Made by a program: the position numbers and the translations under genes
Assembly (NCBI GenBank): GCA_016209665.1
Contig: JACQVT010000709.1
Span: 1 to 6,484 of the forward strand
Direction of reading: 5' to 3'
Length of the DNA: 6,484 bases
DNA from: Planctomycetota bacterium
GTDB taxonomy: Bacteria > Planctomycetota > Phycisphaerae > UBA1845 > PWPN01
The notes under the pieces: model-generated
What the model saw: only the letters and a program-made list of their open reading frames with translations
Told to the model about the DNA's origin: nothing
Database searches by the model: none
Shown here: in pieces, positions 6,182 to 6,484 of the stretch
How the letters are laid out: every line of letters starts with the position of its first letter
Position numbering within the stretch: the first letter of the stretch is position 1

Positions 6182-6484
6182 GTGAGTCGAGTCAAGGCCA
6201 TCGCGATCGGGCTTGTCGCCAGCGTACTCCGCTTCGCGGACGAACGATTCCCCATGCCCGCCATCCGCGAGTTCGTCGATCACCAGGCCCACAAGCGCCT
6301 GCCGCCCCACACCGGCTGGCTGCACATCTTCGGCAGCCTCTCGCTCATCGCCTTCGGCAGCCAGGTCATCACCGGCATCCTGCTCCTCGTCTACTACCGC
6401 CCGACGCCCCAGGAGGCCCACAAGTCCATCGAGTTCATCACCGGCGAGGTCCGCTTCGGCTGGCTCTACCGGCAGATCCATGCC
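6182..6484 (+). CDS. Cytochrome b, N-terminal 101 residues (runs off right edge)
   Basis: Cytochrome b is the membrane core of bc-type complexes. It carries two b haems and moves electrons between the quinol-oxidation and quinone-reduction sites. After an amphipathic N-terminus (1-40), helix A spans about 46-71, with F-G-S-L-S and I-T-G-I-L-L-L at positions matching the conserved glycine-bearing helix of the family. Then come V-R-F-G-W-L-Y-R-Q-I-H-A (90-101), the start of helix B. His100 corresponds to the first haem-ligand histidine (the N-Y-G-W…H-A-N of mitochondrial cytochrome b). The rest of the protein lies outside the window, so full-length bc1-type and split b6f-type cannot be told apart. 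The GTG start is chosen from the GGGAG nine bases upstream. The gene begins 15 bases after the Rieske stop and should be cotranscribed with it. Confidence 0.93.
   Translation, partial: MSRVKAIAIGLVASVLRFADERFPMPAIREFVDHQAHKRLPPHTGWLHIFGSLSLIAFGSQVITGILLLVYYRPTPQEAHKSIEFITGEVRFGWLYRQIHA

Noticed and set aside
4478..6481. A 667-codon open frame on the minus strand opposite the cytochrome operon
   Set aside because: It is the antisense shadow of high-GC codons. The plus strand over the same bases encodes CxxCH, Rieske and cytochrome b motifs with proper start and ribosome sites, while the minus product is low-complexity and has no recognisable domain.

Overview
The window looks like a fragment of a high-GC bacterial chromosome, most likely a planctomycete or a relative (an inference). 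The evidence is a GT-C type membrane glycosyltransferase of the O-mannosyltransferase/TMTC style, a multihaem cytochrome c encoded next to Rieske and cytochrome b genes, and short repeated DNA words sitting inside coding sequence. Spot counts by eye give about 67-73% G+C in the flanks (781-840, 4801-4860) and about 48-53% in the middle (2401-2460, 2881-2940). The middle block therefore looks acquired.

Layout. Positions 1-2089 (minus strand) hold the N-terminal ~696 codons of a polytopic membrane protein that runs off the left edge. A ~280 bp mosaic of simple repeats and hairpins (about 1151-1430) lies inside this gene and stays in frame. Positions 2086-3980 (minus) hold a compact restriction-modification pair: a beta-class amino-methyltransferase followed by a PD-(D/E)XK-like restriction endonuclease, joined by an ATGA overlap. 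The endonuclease stop in turn overlaps a possible GTG start of the membrane protein. Positions 3981-4183 are a divergent intergenic region. Positions 4184-6484 (plus) are an electron-transfer operon: a nine-haem cytochrome c with a C-terminal membrane anchor, a Rieske 2Fe-2S protein, and the first 101 codons of a cytochrome b that runs off the right edge.

How the genes work together. The plus-strand operon reads as a bc-type quinol-oxidising complex in which the usual mono-haem cytochrome c1 is replaced by a large multihaem cytochrome. The four CxxCH pairs of that cytochrome form a regular pattern. The minus-strand methyltransferase and endonuclease should form a self-contained type II-like defence module. 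The membrane glycosyltransferase has no obvious functional link to either.

The most unusual signal is at DNA level. An identical 34-bp sequence occurs in the glycosyltransferase gene (1307-1340) and in the cytochrome c gene (4461-4494). It is read in opposite senses and kept open in both, as expected of a small dispersed element that tolerates insertion into coding sequence.
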